Below, one piece after another: positions 1 to 5,687 of a DNA stretch of 6,103 bases. A program made the translations under genes and the position numbers. Numbering within the stretch: the stretch's first letter is position 1; the number at the start of each line of letters is the position of its first letter. Below the pieces are notes generated by a model, which saw nothing but the letters and a program-made list of their open reading frames with translations, was not told the origin of the DNA and made no database searches. The stretch is from an uncultured Faecalibacterium sp. (GTDB lineage: Bacteria; Bacillota; Clostridia; Oscillospirales; Ruminococcaceae): positions 1-6,103 of the forward strand of contig CABQER010000053.1 in assembly GCA_902463235.1 (NCBI GenBank), read 5' to 3'.

Positions 1-110
1 CCGACACCATTTCCTACGAGGTGCTGTGCGGCGTGTCCCGCCGCGTGCCCCGCGTCTACCTCGAGCACGGAAAGATCGTGGATGTCGAGGACTGGATACT
101 GGAAGCTTAA
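1..110 (+). CDS. alr: Alanine racemase, C-terminal end (partial)
   Basis: Only the last 35 codons (frame from base 3, TAA at 108-110) are in the window. The peptide contains ISYEVLCGVSRRVPRVYLEH, which matches the closing segment of Bacillus-type alanine racemases, where a YEI/VxCxxSxRVPR stretch lies in the C-terminal beta domain. The family is a PLP-dependent enzyme that interconverts L- and D-alanine in the cytoplasm, supplying D-alanine for peptidoglycan. The PLP lysine and catalytic tyrosine lie upstream of the window, so the call rests on this tail alone. The stop is 20 bases before the lepA start, with no terminator between, so the two genes are probably co-transcribed. A different fold-type III racemase is possible but less likely. 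Confidence 0.75.
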   Translation, partial: DTISYEVLCGVSRRVPRVYLEHGKIVDVEDWILEA

Positions 111-119
111 ATTTCTCCC

Positions 120-125
120 GGAGGA
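120..125 (+). promoter_or_regulatory. Ribosome binding site of lepA
   Basis: GGAGGA ends five bases before the ATG at 131. It decides the lepA start: the same frame is open back to an ATG at 26, but that start has no ribosome site and would overlap the racemase end. Confidence 0.85.
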
Positions 126-130
126 ACTAC

Positions 131-1942
131 ATGGCAAGAGACAATATCCGCAATTTCTGTATCATTGCACACATCGACCACGGCAAATCCACCCTGTCGG
201 ACCGTATTCTGGAGCTGACCAAGAGTGTGGACGAGCGCACCATGGAAGACCAGATTTTGGACAACATGGACATTGAGCGCGAGCGCGGCATCACCATCAA
301 GGCCCGCGCTGTCACCATGAACTATACCGCCAAGGACGGCAAGACCTACGAGTTCAACCTCATCGATACCCCGGGCCACGTGGACTTTGCCTACGAGGTC
401 AGCCGCAGTCTGGCCGCCTGCGAGGGCGCCATCCTTGTGGTGGATGCCACCCAGGGCGTGGAAGCTCAGACGCTGGCCAACACCTACATGGCGCTGGAGC
501 ATGATCTGGAACTGGTGCCCATCCTGAATAAGATCGACCTGCCCAGCGCCCACCCGGACGAGGTGGCGCAGGAGGTGGAGGACGTGATCGGCCTGCCCTG
601 TCTGGATGCGCCCCGCGTCTCTGCCAAGACCGGCCTGAATGTGGATCAGGTGCTGGAGCGTGTCGTCACCGACATTCCTGCCCCCACCGGCGACCCGGAT
701 GCCCCGCTGAAGGCGCTGATCTTCGACAGCATTTACGACAGCTACAAGGGCGTTATCGTCTATATCCGTGTGTTTGAGGGCACCGTGAAGCCCGGCGATA
801 CCATCCGCATGATGGCCACCGGCGCGGAGTTCACGCTGGTAGAAGTGGGCCACATGGGTGCTACCAACCTTTCTCCCTGTGACCAGTTGCAGGCTGGTGA
901 GGTCGGCTATCTGACCGCCAGCATCAAGACCGTGCAGGACACCCGCGTGGGCGATACCGTCACGCTGGCCAATAATCCCACCGCCGAAGCACTGCCCGGC
1001 TACCGTCAGGTCAAGCCTATGGTGTTCTGCGGCATCTACCCCGCCGACGGTGCCAAGTACCCCGACCTGAAGGATGCACTGGAAAAGCTGCAGCTGAACG
1101 ATGCCTCCCTCACCTTTGAGCTGGAGACCAGCGCCGCGCTGGGCTTCGGTTTCCGCTGCGGCTTCCTTGGCCTGCTGCACATGGAGATCATCACCGAGCG
1201 TCTGGAACGGGAATTTGATCTGGATATCATCACCACCACCCCCAGCGTGCGCTACCGCCTTACCCTGACCGACGGCACTGTGGAGATGATCGACAATCCT
1301 TCCAGCTACCCCGACCCCTCCAATATCGTCAAGCAGGAAGAGCCTTTTGTGGATGTTCACCTGTACACCCCCAACGACTATGTGGGCGGCCTGATGGATC
1401 TGTGCCAGAACAAGCGCGGCGTGCTGATCGACATGAAGTATCTGGACGATGTGCGCGTTGATCTGCACTATGCTCTGCCGCTGGGCGAGATCGTGTACGA
1501 CTTCTTTGATGCCATCAAGAGCCGCAGCCGGGGCTACGCCAGCTACGATTACGAGTTTAAGGAGTACCGCGAGAGCGACCTTGTCAAGCTGGACTTCCTG
1601 CTCAATGGCGACCCTGTGGACGCGCTGTCCATGATCGTGTTCCGCGATAACGCCTATGCCAAGGGCCGCCGCATCTGCGAAAAGCTGCGGGATAACATCC
1701 CCCGCAACCTGTTCGAGATCCCGGTACAGGCCGCCATCGGCGGCAAGATCATTGCCCGTGAGACGGTCAAGGCCATGCGCAAGGACGTGCTTGCCAAGTG
1801 CTACGGCGGCGACATCTCCCGCAAAAAGAAGCTGCTGGAAAAGCAGAAGGAAGGCAAAAAGAAGATGCGTCAGCTGGGCAGCGTTTCCCTGCCCAGTGAA
1901 GCCTTTACCGCTGTGCTCAAGCTGGACAGCGATGACGATTAA
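131..1942 (+). CDS. lepA: Elongation factor 4 (LepA), ribosome back-translocating GTPase
   Basis: A complete 603-residue protein, the usual length for EF4/LepA. All GTPase signatures are visible: P-loop AHIDHGKST (13-21), switch I RGITIK (52-57), switch II DTPGHVDF (79-86), NKID (133-136) and SAKTG (164-168). EF-G-like domains II, III and V follow. The LepA-specific C-terminal domain is clear in the last 90 or so residues, with IPRNLFEIPVQAAIGGKII, RETVKAMRKDVLAKCYGGD and ISRKKKLLEKQKEGKKKM. The family binds the ribosome, hydrolyses GTP and acts on stalled or mistranslocated complexes and in initiation or 30S assembly; it is cytosolic and can associate with the membrane. The start at 131 is chosen for its ribosome site and for the family's normal N-terminus. 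It is probably in an operon with the upstream racemase gene and is followed 17 bases later by a terminator. No oddities seen. Confidence 0.98.
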   Translation: MARDNIRNFCIIAHIDHGKSTLSDRILELTKSVDERTMEDQILDNMDIERERGITIKARAVTMNYTAKDGKTYEFNLIDTPGHVDFAYEVSRSLAACEGAILVVDATQGVEAQTLANTYMALEHDLELVPILNKIDLPSAHPDEVAQEVEDVIGLPCLDAPRVSAKTGLNVDQVLERVVTDIPAPTGDPDAPLKALIFDSIYDSYKGVIVYIRVFEGTVKPGDTIRMMATGAEFTLVEVGHMGATNLSPCDQLQAGEVGYLTASIKTVQDTRVGDTVTLANNPTAEALPGYRQVKPMVFCGIYPADGAKYPDLKDALEKLQLNDASLTFELETSAALGFGFRCGFLGLLHMEIITERLEREFDLDIITTTPSVRYRLTLTDGTVEMIDNPSSYPDPSNIVKQEEPFVDVHLYTPNDYVGGLMDLCQNKRGVLIDMKYLDDVRVDLHYALPLGEIVYDFFDAIKSRSRGYASYDYEFKEYRESDLVKLDFLLNGDPVDALSMIVFRDNAYAKGRRICEKLRDNIPRNLFEIPVQAAIGGKIIARETVKAMRKDVLAKCYGGDISRKKKLLEKQKEGKKKMRQLGSVSLPSEAFTAVLKLDSDDD

Positions 1943-1959
1943 ACTTTATAGATCAAAGA

Positions 1960-2016
1960 GAACCCGCGCTCTGGTATGCTGCAATGCACCCAGCGCGCGG
2001 GTTCTATCTGTTTTTT
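1960..2016 (+). terminator. Rho-independent terminator of lepA
   Basis: GAACCCGCGC (1960-1969) pairs with GCGCGGGTTC (1995-2004). An inner CTGG/CCAG helix shortens the loop, and six T follow at 2011-2016. A weaker outer helix (1948-1953 with 2006-2011) may close the six-base gap between stem and T-run. It lies 17 bases after the lepA stop. Confidence 0.85.
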
Positions 2017-2033
2017 CACAACCTCAGTTTACA

Positions 2034-2173
2034 ACAAAAATGAGATAGGCACCCCCTTTCGGGGAAACCTATCTCATTTTTTGTTGTTGGGACTATTTTG
2101 CAACAGTCCCTTTACGTTGGGGCGTTAGGGGGCCGCTTACAGTCTCTTGACTGCTCTTTTCCGATTTGCTTCT
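2034..2173 (-). ncRNA. Candidate small RNA, about 140 nt, with three hairpins and C-rich loops
   Basis: No protein is apparent here. A TATAAT promoter just upstream (2180-2208, minus) and a strong terminator (2036-2076) bound a transcript of about 140 nt. Three hairpins lie in order on the minus strand. The first is 2154-2139 (GCAGUC/GACUGU, loop AAGA). The second is 2110-2089 (GGGACUGU/AUAGUCCC). The third is the terminator stem 2076-2041, capped by CCCC-GAAA-GGGG. In each hairpin some positions are G-U pairs on the minus strand but A-C mismatches on the plus strand, and the last loop is GAAA only on the minus strand; this fixes the direction. Between hairpins 1 and 2 is an unpaired stretch with two C-tracts (CCCCC at 2132-2128, CCCC at 2122-2119). 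Firmicute trans-acting sRNAs often use such tracts to pair with Shine-Dalgarno sequences. I do not recognise an Rfam family; expression and targets are inference. Confidence 0.55.
2036..2076 (-). terminator. Strong terminator of the small RNA (can also act on plus-strand read-through)
   Basis: TGAGATAGG (2041-2049) pairs with CCTATCTCA (2068-2076), with an inner CCCC/GGGG helix. Minus-strand reading gives a GAAA tetraloop, G-U pairs in the interior loop and a T-run (complement of A 2036-2040). On the plus strand six T follow (2077-2082), so it may also back up the lepA terminator. Confidence 0.8.
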
Positions 2174-2179
2174 GCCCGG

Positions 2180-2208
2180 ATTATACATGATTTCAGTGCG
2201 AAAGTCAT
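2180..2208 (-). promoter_or_regulatory. Sigma-70 type promoter of the candidate small RNA
   Basis: On the minus strand, ATGACT (2208-2203, four of six matches to TTGACA) is followed after 17 bases by a perfect TATAAT (2185-2180). Transcription would start near 2173 and run away from the phage operon towards the lepA end. Confidence 0.55.
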
Positions 2209-2261
2209 CGAAACCTGCGCGAAACGTTCTTGAATCTGCGTGAACGAATCATCTGGGCAGC

Positions 2262-2302
2262 AAAAAAGCCCCGGAAAGGCTGTCTGTGTGCCTTCCGGGG
2301 CT
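2262..2302 (-). terminator. Rho-independent terminator of the fibre-lysis operon
   Basis: On the minus strand AGCCCCGGAAGGC (2302-2290) pairs with GCCTTTCCGGGGCT (2280-2267) with one bulged base and a nine-base loop. T residues (complement of A 2262-2267) follow at once. It lies about 75 bases after the holin stop. Confidence 0.88.
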
Positions 2303-2320
2303 GCTGTGAAAGATGACTGC

Positions 2321-2356
2321 ATCAGTAATACTTTTCAGTCAAAAAGTACTACTGAT
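2321..2356 (-). other. Long hairpin in the 3' untranslated region of the lysis operon
   Basis: Arms 2321-2335 and 2342-2356 form a 15-bp stem with a six-base loop. The only imperfect position is A-C on the plus strand but U-G on the minus strand, so the stem is fully paired in the operon's own RNA. No T-run follows on the minus strand, so it is not itself a terminator. It could protect the 3' end or be a processing site (inference). Confidence 0.6.
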
Positions 2357-2376
2357 ACACTGCTTCGAGGGCTTTC

Positions 2377-2628
2377 TCACTCACTTTTCTGCTTCAGGCG
2401 GGCGTATTCGGCATCGGCCTGAATGGCTGCAGAGGTGAAGCTGTTGTTGTTCCACCAGCTGATCAGCGCGGCCACGGTGGTGATGCCGGCGGTCACCAGC
2501 TGTTCCACAGTCTGGCTCTCAATGGGCAGCATAGGTTTGCCCAGAGCGCTCAGCACCTGATTGGTCAGGGCAAGCAGCAGCACAGCGGTGCGGGCGATGG
2601 TGGCGGCAGAAATTTTACCAAAGTTCAT
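2377..2628 (-). CDS. Phage holin, SPP1 family
   Basis: An 83-residue protein with two hydrophobic segments (about 9-28 and 43-60) separated by a short turn (GKPMLPIES), then a charged tail. The sequence features match SPP1-type holins: an N-terminal TIARTAVLLLALTNQVL segment and the ISWWNNNSFTSAAIQAD motif (56-72). These proteins oligomerise in the cytoplasmic membrane and open holes that let endolysin reach the peptidoglycan. The ATG at 2628-2626 follows the TGA of the preceding gene by one base, and its GAGGAA ribosome site lies inside that gene, so translation is probably coupled. It is the last gene of the operon. Length and frame are intact, so I expect a functional product. Confidence 0.88.
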   Translation of the reverse strand: MNFGKISAATIARTAVLLLALTNQVLSALGKPMLPIESQTVEQLVTAGITTVAALISWWNNNSFTSAAIQADAEYARLKQKSE

Positions 2629-2629
2629 A

Positions 2630-2857
2630 TCAATTCCTCACTTTCTCATTTTGTTCAAGGTCAGCGATGCGGTGGTTGGCCACCTTCATCTGTTCTTCTA
2701 AAATCGGTACGCGGCGGGCAAAATTGTTATGCTCGCGCACCTCGCGGGTCAGCTCTTCGAGCTTGGTGTCGGTCACGGCCTGACTGCGGCTGTTGGCAAT
2801 CAGCACGCCGATCAGGGTCACGGCCCCGGCAATGACAGCGGATAAGATCGTTTCCAT
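2630..2857 (-). CDS. Small membrane-anchored coiled-coil protein of the lysis cassette
   Basis: A 75-residue protein with one hydrophobic segment near the N-terminus (about 3-21, ILSAVIAGAVTLIGVLIAN), then a charged helical tail rich in E, R and K with heptad-like spacing (32-70). This architecture is common for small proteins next to holin and endolysin genes in Clostridia phages. They are variously called holin-like or XhlA-like, although XhlA itself carries its membrane helix at the C-terminus. I infer a role with the adjacent holin. The start at 2857 is chosen because AAAGGCGGTG lies eight bases upstream and the hydrophobic segment then begins at once. An ATG at 2884 would overlap the endolysin end and add nine unlikely residues. 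It starts 14 bases after the endolysin stop. Confidence 0.72.
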   Translation of the reverse strand: METILSAVIAGAVTLIGVLIANSRSQAVTDTKLEELTREVREHNNFARRVPILEEQMKVANHRIADLEQNEKVRN

Positions 2858-2871
2858 TCCGTTCACCGCCT

Positions 2872-3267
2872 TTACCCGGCCCACCGGCTTTTTGCTTTGC
2901 GCACATCCACATGGACAAAGCCTTTTGCGGGGTAGCGGCCGATGCCGCCGGTGCCGGGCAGCAGGGTCTCGGCGTAGGCGGCAAGCTGCTCCACCGGCAC
3001 GCCGGACACCCGGATATCCGCGGCACGGCCATACTGATGCTGGCTGTAAACCGCCCCGCCCACAGCCTTGTTGTGTGCAGCGGTGCGGTAGCCGCTGGTA
3101 ATGACCACCGGTGCGCCAAAATGGTCACGGATGGCCTGCAGCACCTGCACCAGTTCGCTGTCCACAAACAAAGGGTCGGTGCCGTCTTTGCAGGCAAATT
3201 CCTTTGCGCGGAAGCTGCGGCTCAGCAGCGTTTCGCCATCCCTTGCGCGGGAGTAAACGTTAAGCAT
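2872..3267 (-). CDS. Phage endolysin, peptidase M15 (D-Ala-D-Ala carboxypeptidase type)
   Basis: A 131-residue single-domain enzyme. It carries the zinc-site pattern of M15 peptidases: SQHQYGRAADI (75-85) supplies H77 and D84, and HVDV (119-122) supplies H119, with the family's ITSGYRT segment at 56-62. Such enzymes cut peptide bonds in peptidoglycan stems or cross-links. There is no signal peptide and no separate wall-binding domain, which fits release through the holin encoded two genes downstream. The start at 3267 is set by AGGAGG six bases upstream. A longer frame to 3300 would add 11 residues encoded inside the 37-aa gene and lacks a ribosome site. Its first eight bases overlap the end of that gene, suggesting coupled translation. 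All three metal ligands are present, so it is probably active. Confidence 0.9.
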   Translation of the reverse strand: MLNVYSRARDGETLLSRSFRAKEFACKDGTDPLFVDSELVQVLQAIRDHFGAPVVITSGYRTAAHNKAVGGAVYSQHQYGRAADIRVSGVPVEQLAAYAETLLPGTGGIGRYPAKGFVHVDVRKAKSRWAG

Positions 3268-3373
3268 GGCCGTCCTCCTGCAGCAGCGCTGCCACGGCAT
3301 CCCTCAGCCGGGCGGGCACATCCTCCAGCGTTTTGATGCCCTTGCGGATCAGGGCCGCATAGATCCTTGCCAT
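3260..3373 (-). CDS. CD1375-like phage micro-protein (37 aa)
   Basis: ATG at 3373-3371, TAA at 3262-3260. The product starts MARIYAALIRKGIKTLEDVP and continues with a basic helix (ARLRDAVAALLQEDGHA). This resembles the very short CD1375/XkdX-like proteins found between the tail-fibre and lysis genes of Clostridium and Bacillus phages; their function is unknown. An AAGGAGGTGG ribosome site precedes the ATG. The start overlaps the preceding gene's stop as TAATG, and the stop overlaps the endolysin start by eight bases. Position, ribosome site and overlaps make this a real gene despite its size. Confidence 0.82.
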   Translation of the reverse strand: MARIYAALIRKGIKTLEDVPARLRDAVAALLQEDGHA

Positions 3374-3765
3374 TACACACCACCTCCTTCGTACAGTTCA
3401 CACAGGGCCAGCTGCAGGTCGGTCAGCTGGCAGGTCAGGCTGGCAATCGTCTCGGGCAGACGGGCTGCTTCCTCGGCCTGCTGGCGCTCTTTTTCCCGCG
3501 CGGCCAATTCTTCTTCCGTATAGCGGATGTATCTCTGCACCGGCACCTGTTCGGTCCATGCGGCCTGCGCAGGCACGCCCGGCACGTCGATGACCTTCCG
3601 CACATCCCTGCCGCCGCCGGGATACTCCGTTACGGTCTCGTAGTGGCTCACTTCCTCCACGCCTTCCACGGCGGGGTGCTCCACTGGCTCGGTGTCGTCC
3701 ACCAGATACCCAAGCGTCAGGTCAGGGTTTTCAATGGCTGCACCGTTCTCGTCAATGATCTTCAT
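3373..3765 (-). CDS. Phage tail-fibre-associated protein, 130 aa, function unknown
   Basis: A 130-residue acidic protein directly after the fibre gene. The N-terminal part (MKIIDENGAAIENPDLTLGY) leads to a segment HYETVTEYPGGGRDVRKVID with VPGVPAQ (41-67), then VQRYIRYTEEELAAREKERQ (76-95). A charged, probably coiled-coil C-terminus (about 84-125) follows. Proteins of this pattern recur next to tail-fibre genes in Clostridia prophages. A role in fibre assembly or baseplate attachment is plausible by position only. The AAAGGAGG ribosome site lies nine bases before the ATG. The gene begins 18 bases after the fibre stop and ends in the one-base TAATG overlap. No catalytic motif is visible. Confidence 0.75.
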   Translation of the reverse strand: MKIIDENGAAIENPDLTLGYLVDDTEPVEHPAVEGVEEVSHYETVTEYPGGGRDVRKVIDVPGVPAQAAWTEQVPVQRYIRYTEEELAAREKERQQAEEAARLPETIASLTCQLTDLQLALCELYEGGGV

Positions 3766-3783
3766 GGTTCAAAACCTCCTTTC

Positions 3784-5244
3784 TCAGGCCACGCGCCGCC
3801 AGATGTGCACATAGTAGGCGGCAGGCTGCACGGTGGCGCTGCGGCCGTAGATGGCATTAGACTTGGATGCATCCAGACTGAACTTATATACATCAGAAAA
3901 GGAATTGTATTCGCCCGTAGATGCGATCACGTTGCCGGCAGTGAATGCGCCGGATACCTTATGTTCACCCTTTTTTACATCCGCGACAAAAGAGCCCGTG
4001 ATGTTCGGCAGTCCGGCCTTTACTGTGGTGCCCGCTGCGTGGCTGCTGCTGGCACCCATCAGCACGCGCTCCGATGCGATCTGCTCCCATGTGCCGCCAA
4101 ACAGGGCGGCAGGGCTGGTGGGGTCGGTGCTCTGGTAGATGCTGCCCACCGGGTAGGCAGCGGAGCTGGGTGCGGCCAGCAGAGCATCGACATCTTCCTT
4201 TGTATAATAGGAAGAAAAATCGGCACCGAAGGTGCGCAGGGCGTTTGCCTTTTCGGCAGCGGTCCATTCCCCGGCGGCTGCGGCGGTGGTCAGAGCCTTC
4301 TTCACGCCATAAGGCAGCAGGGCTGCGGTCAGCGGCAGAAGTGCATCCGTCATGCTGTCCAGCTGTTCGCGGGCAGCTGGTGCGGTGATCAGGGTTCCGT
4401 CGCTGCGCACGTTGATGCCGCAGGCGGGGTCCACCCGCACTGCGCCGGGGGCCGAAGCCGTGGGCACCGTGCTGCTGCGCAGATAGGGCGACAGATCCGG
4501 CATGGCGGCAGTATCGGTCAACACGGCCCCGGTGTTGGGGTCCACGCTCAGCACCCGAAGCAGCTGGCCGGAGACCGGAACTGCCGGGCAGGGAAGCGCC
4601 CCCACATCCTGCGCCGTCAGTTTTACGATGCCGCTTTTGCCGTTCACGCTCACTACCTGACCGTCGGTAGGCACCAGCTCCTCTGCCCGTGCGGCAGCAG
4701 CCTCGGCACGGGCTGCACAGCGGGATGCAGCGGCACTGTCGGCGCTGGTGCGCTGTGCCGCGGTCTGGGCCTGTGCCGCATTGGATGCCGTGCTTGCAGC
4801 ACTGGCTGCGGCACGCTGTGCGGCGGTGGAAGCGGTACTGGCACTTTCCAGCACACGCGCCACGAACTGCTCATACTGCGAGGGCGGCAGCTCTTCCGCG
4901 CCGCCGTCGGTGGGCAGGATAGCGTAGGTGTCGTAGCTGCCGGGCCGGGTATAGGCGGCGTAGCCGCTGGCATCGATGGCTGCCAGCATCCACTGTCCGC
5001 CGGTGCTTCCGGTCAGGCGGCGGTCCACGGTGACGCAGTGCTGCGTGTCCAGTGAGACCGGTGCCAGCAGGGTGCCGTCGCTGCGGCGCAGGTAGAGCGC
5101 AACGGTGCACCCGGCCCATGCTTCCGGCAGCGTGAAGCACAGCTCGTCCACACCGGCAGCGTTCTGTGCACCGAGGTGCAGGCGGTGCGGCTGGGACAGA
5201 AATTCAGTGCCGCCGCACTGCCTTTGAATGATCTTGATGTTCAC
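3784..5244 (-). CDS. Phage tail-fibre / baseplate receptor-binding-type protein
   Basis: A 486-residue protein starting with GTG. Residues 1-125 look like a compact N-terminal beta domain, resembling the baseplate-attaching part of Firmicute phage upper-baseplate proteins (inference). Residues 134-189 are an Ala/Ser/Gln-rich run likely to form a trimeric coiled coil. VNGKSGIVKLTAQDVGAL (200-217) is the typical short repeat of tail fibres. YPVGSIYQSTDPTSPAALFG with GTWEQI (364-389) and the terminal YYVHIWRRVA are typical of the C-terminal head of phage baseplate and fibre proteins. Such proteins trimerise and bind the cell surface. The start is set by AAGGAAGG seven bases upstream of GTG at 5244. 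The frame stays open to an ATG at 5502, but that part is AT-rich, lacks a ribosome site before any ATG and does not look fibre-like. It is first in the operon, followed by its presumed partner. Confidence 0.85.
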   Translation of the reverse strand: MNIKIIQRQCGGTEFLSQPHRLHLGAQNAAGVDELCFTLPEAWAGCTVALYLRRSDGTLLAPVSLDTQHCVTVDRRLTGSTGGQWMLAAIDASGYAAYTRPGSYDTYAILPTDGGAEELPPSQYEQFVARVLESASTASTAAQRAAASAASTASNAAQAQTAAQRTSADSAAASRCAARAEAAAARAEELVPTDGQVVSVNGKSGIVKLTAQDVGALPCPAVPVSGQLLRVLSVDPNTGAVLTDTAAMPDLSPYLRSSTVPTASAPGAVRVDPACGINVRSDGTLITAPAAREQLDSMTDALLPLTAALLPYGVKKALTTAAAAGEWTAAEKANALRTFGADFSSYYTKEDVDALLAAPSSAAYPVGSIYQSTDPTSPAALFGGTWEQIASERVLMGASSSHAAGTTVKAGLPNITGSFVADVKKGEHKVSGAFTAGNVIASTGEYNSFSDVYKFSLDASKSNAIYGRSATVQPAAYYVHIWRRVA

Positions 5245-5251
5245 TTGAAAA

Positions 5252-5262
5252 CCTTCCTTTCT
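5252..5262 (-). promoter_or_regulatory. Ribosome binding site deciding the GTG start of the fibre gene
   Basis: On the minus strand AGAAAGGAAGG ends seven bases before GTG (5244-5242). In-frame ATG codons further upstream, such as the one at 5364, have no comparable site. Confidence 0.75.
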
Positions 5263-5595
5263 GTTTTTTGTTTGATTGTACAGCCGCTGCCCGGCAGCTG
5301 CCAGTGTGGTCTTTTGCTGCACAAATTTCTGTGCTTCGGCATTTTGCCGGAAGGCGCTTTTCATGGGTAATTCGCACAGTTCTTTGTGGGTGAAAAATGG
5401 GATGAAAAAGAGGTGGCTTTGTACGGAAAACCAGCGATTTTTGGCCGCTTGCCGCATGGGAAAACGAACCCAAAAGTGCAGTTTCCGGTGCAAAAAGTCC
5501 AAAATAAATGTTAAAAATTCGTGAACAAAACACCCCAGAAAACAGGTCGAAAATCGGAAGGAAATAACCGAAAAAACAATATTTTGGAGAAAACA
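5263..5595. other. Intergenic leader of the fibre operon, no convincing gene
   Basis: About 330 bases without a supported gene. The composition drifts from mixed next to the fibre gene to AT-rich with A- and T-tracts beyond 5460. GCTGCCCGGCAGC (5286-5298) is a perfect inverted repeat with a single central base. Reading frames on the minus strand (upstream in-frame part of the fibre gene to 5502; another frame to 5596) show no codon bias, no ribosome site and no recognisable motif. It is probably the 5' untranslated leader of the operon plus spacer. Confidence 0.5.
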
Positions 5596-5625
5596 ATGTT
5601 AAAGTTGCACAAAAAATAACGTCAA
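5596..5625 (-). promoter_or_regulatory. Candidate promoter of the fibre-lysis operon
   Basis: On the minus strand TTGACG (5625-5620, five of six matches) is followed after 18 bases by TAACAT (5601-5596, four of six). Transcription would start near 5590, giving a leader of about 345 bases before the fibre GTG. The region is AT-rich, so chance matches are easy; confidence is modest. Confidence 0.4.
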
Positions 5626-5652
5626 AAAACTAACAAAGTATGAGAAGGTGAT

Positions 5653-5681
5653 TTGACAAATGGCCATTGGACTGGTAAAAT
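5653..5681 (+). promoter_or_regulatory. Near-consensus sigma-70 promoter facing the right-hand gene
   Basis: A perfect TTGACA (5653-5658), a 17-base spacer and TAAAAT (5676-5681, five of six). Transcription would start near 5688 and run to the partial gene at 5968. The -35 element lies 28 bases from that of the minus-strand candidate, so the two promoters are back to back. Confidence 0.75.
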
Positions 5682-5687
5682 AAGAGC

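Noticed and set aside
26..130. Upstream extension of the lepA frame to ATG 26
   Set aside because: It overlaps the racemase end, lacks a ribosome site and adds residues absent from the LepA family.
107..1468. 453-aa open frame on the minus strand across lepA
   Set aside because: It is the mirror of the strongly codon-biased lepA frame, has no ribosome site and a His/Gly/Val-rich low-meaning translation.
2137..2322. 61-aa minus-strand frame downstream of the holin
   Set aside because: It runs through the operon terminator and the small RNA promoter and has no ribosome site.
3367..5055. 562-aa open frame on the plus strand across the fibre gene
   Set aside because: Shadow of the GC-rich fibre gene; its translation is Cys/Gly/His-rich without motifs, and the opposite strand encodes clear phage proteins in several consecutive genes.
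5245..5502. 86-residue N-terminal extension of the fibre frame
   Set aside because: No ribosome site at its ATG codons, AT-rich with no codon bias, while the GTG at 5244 has a good site.
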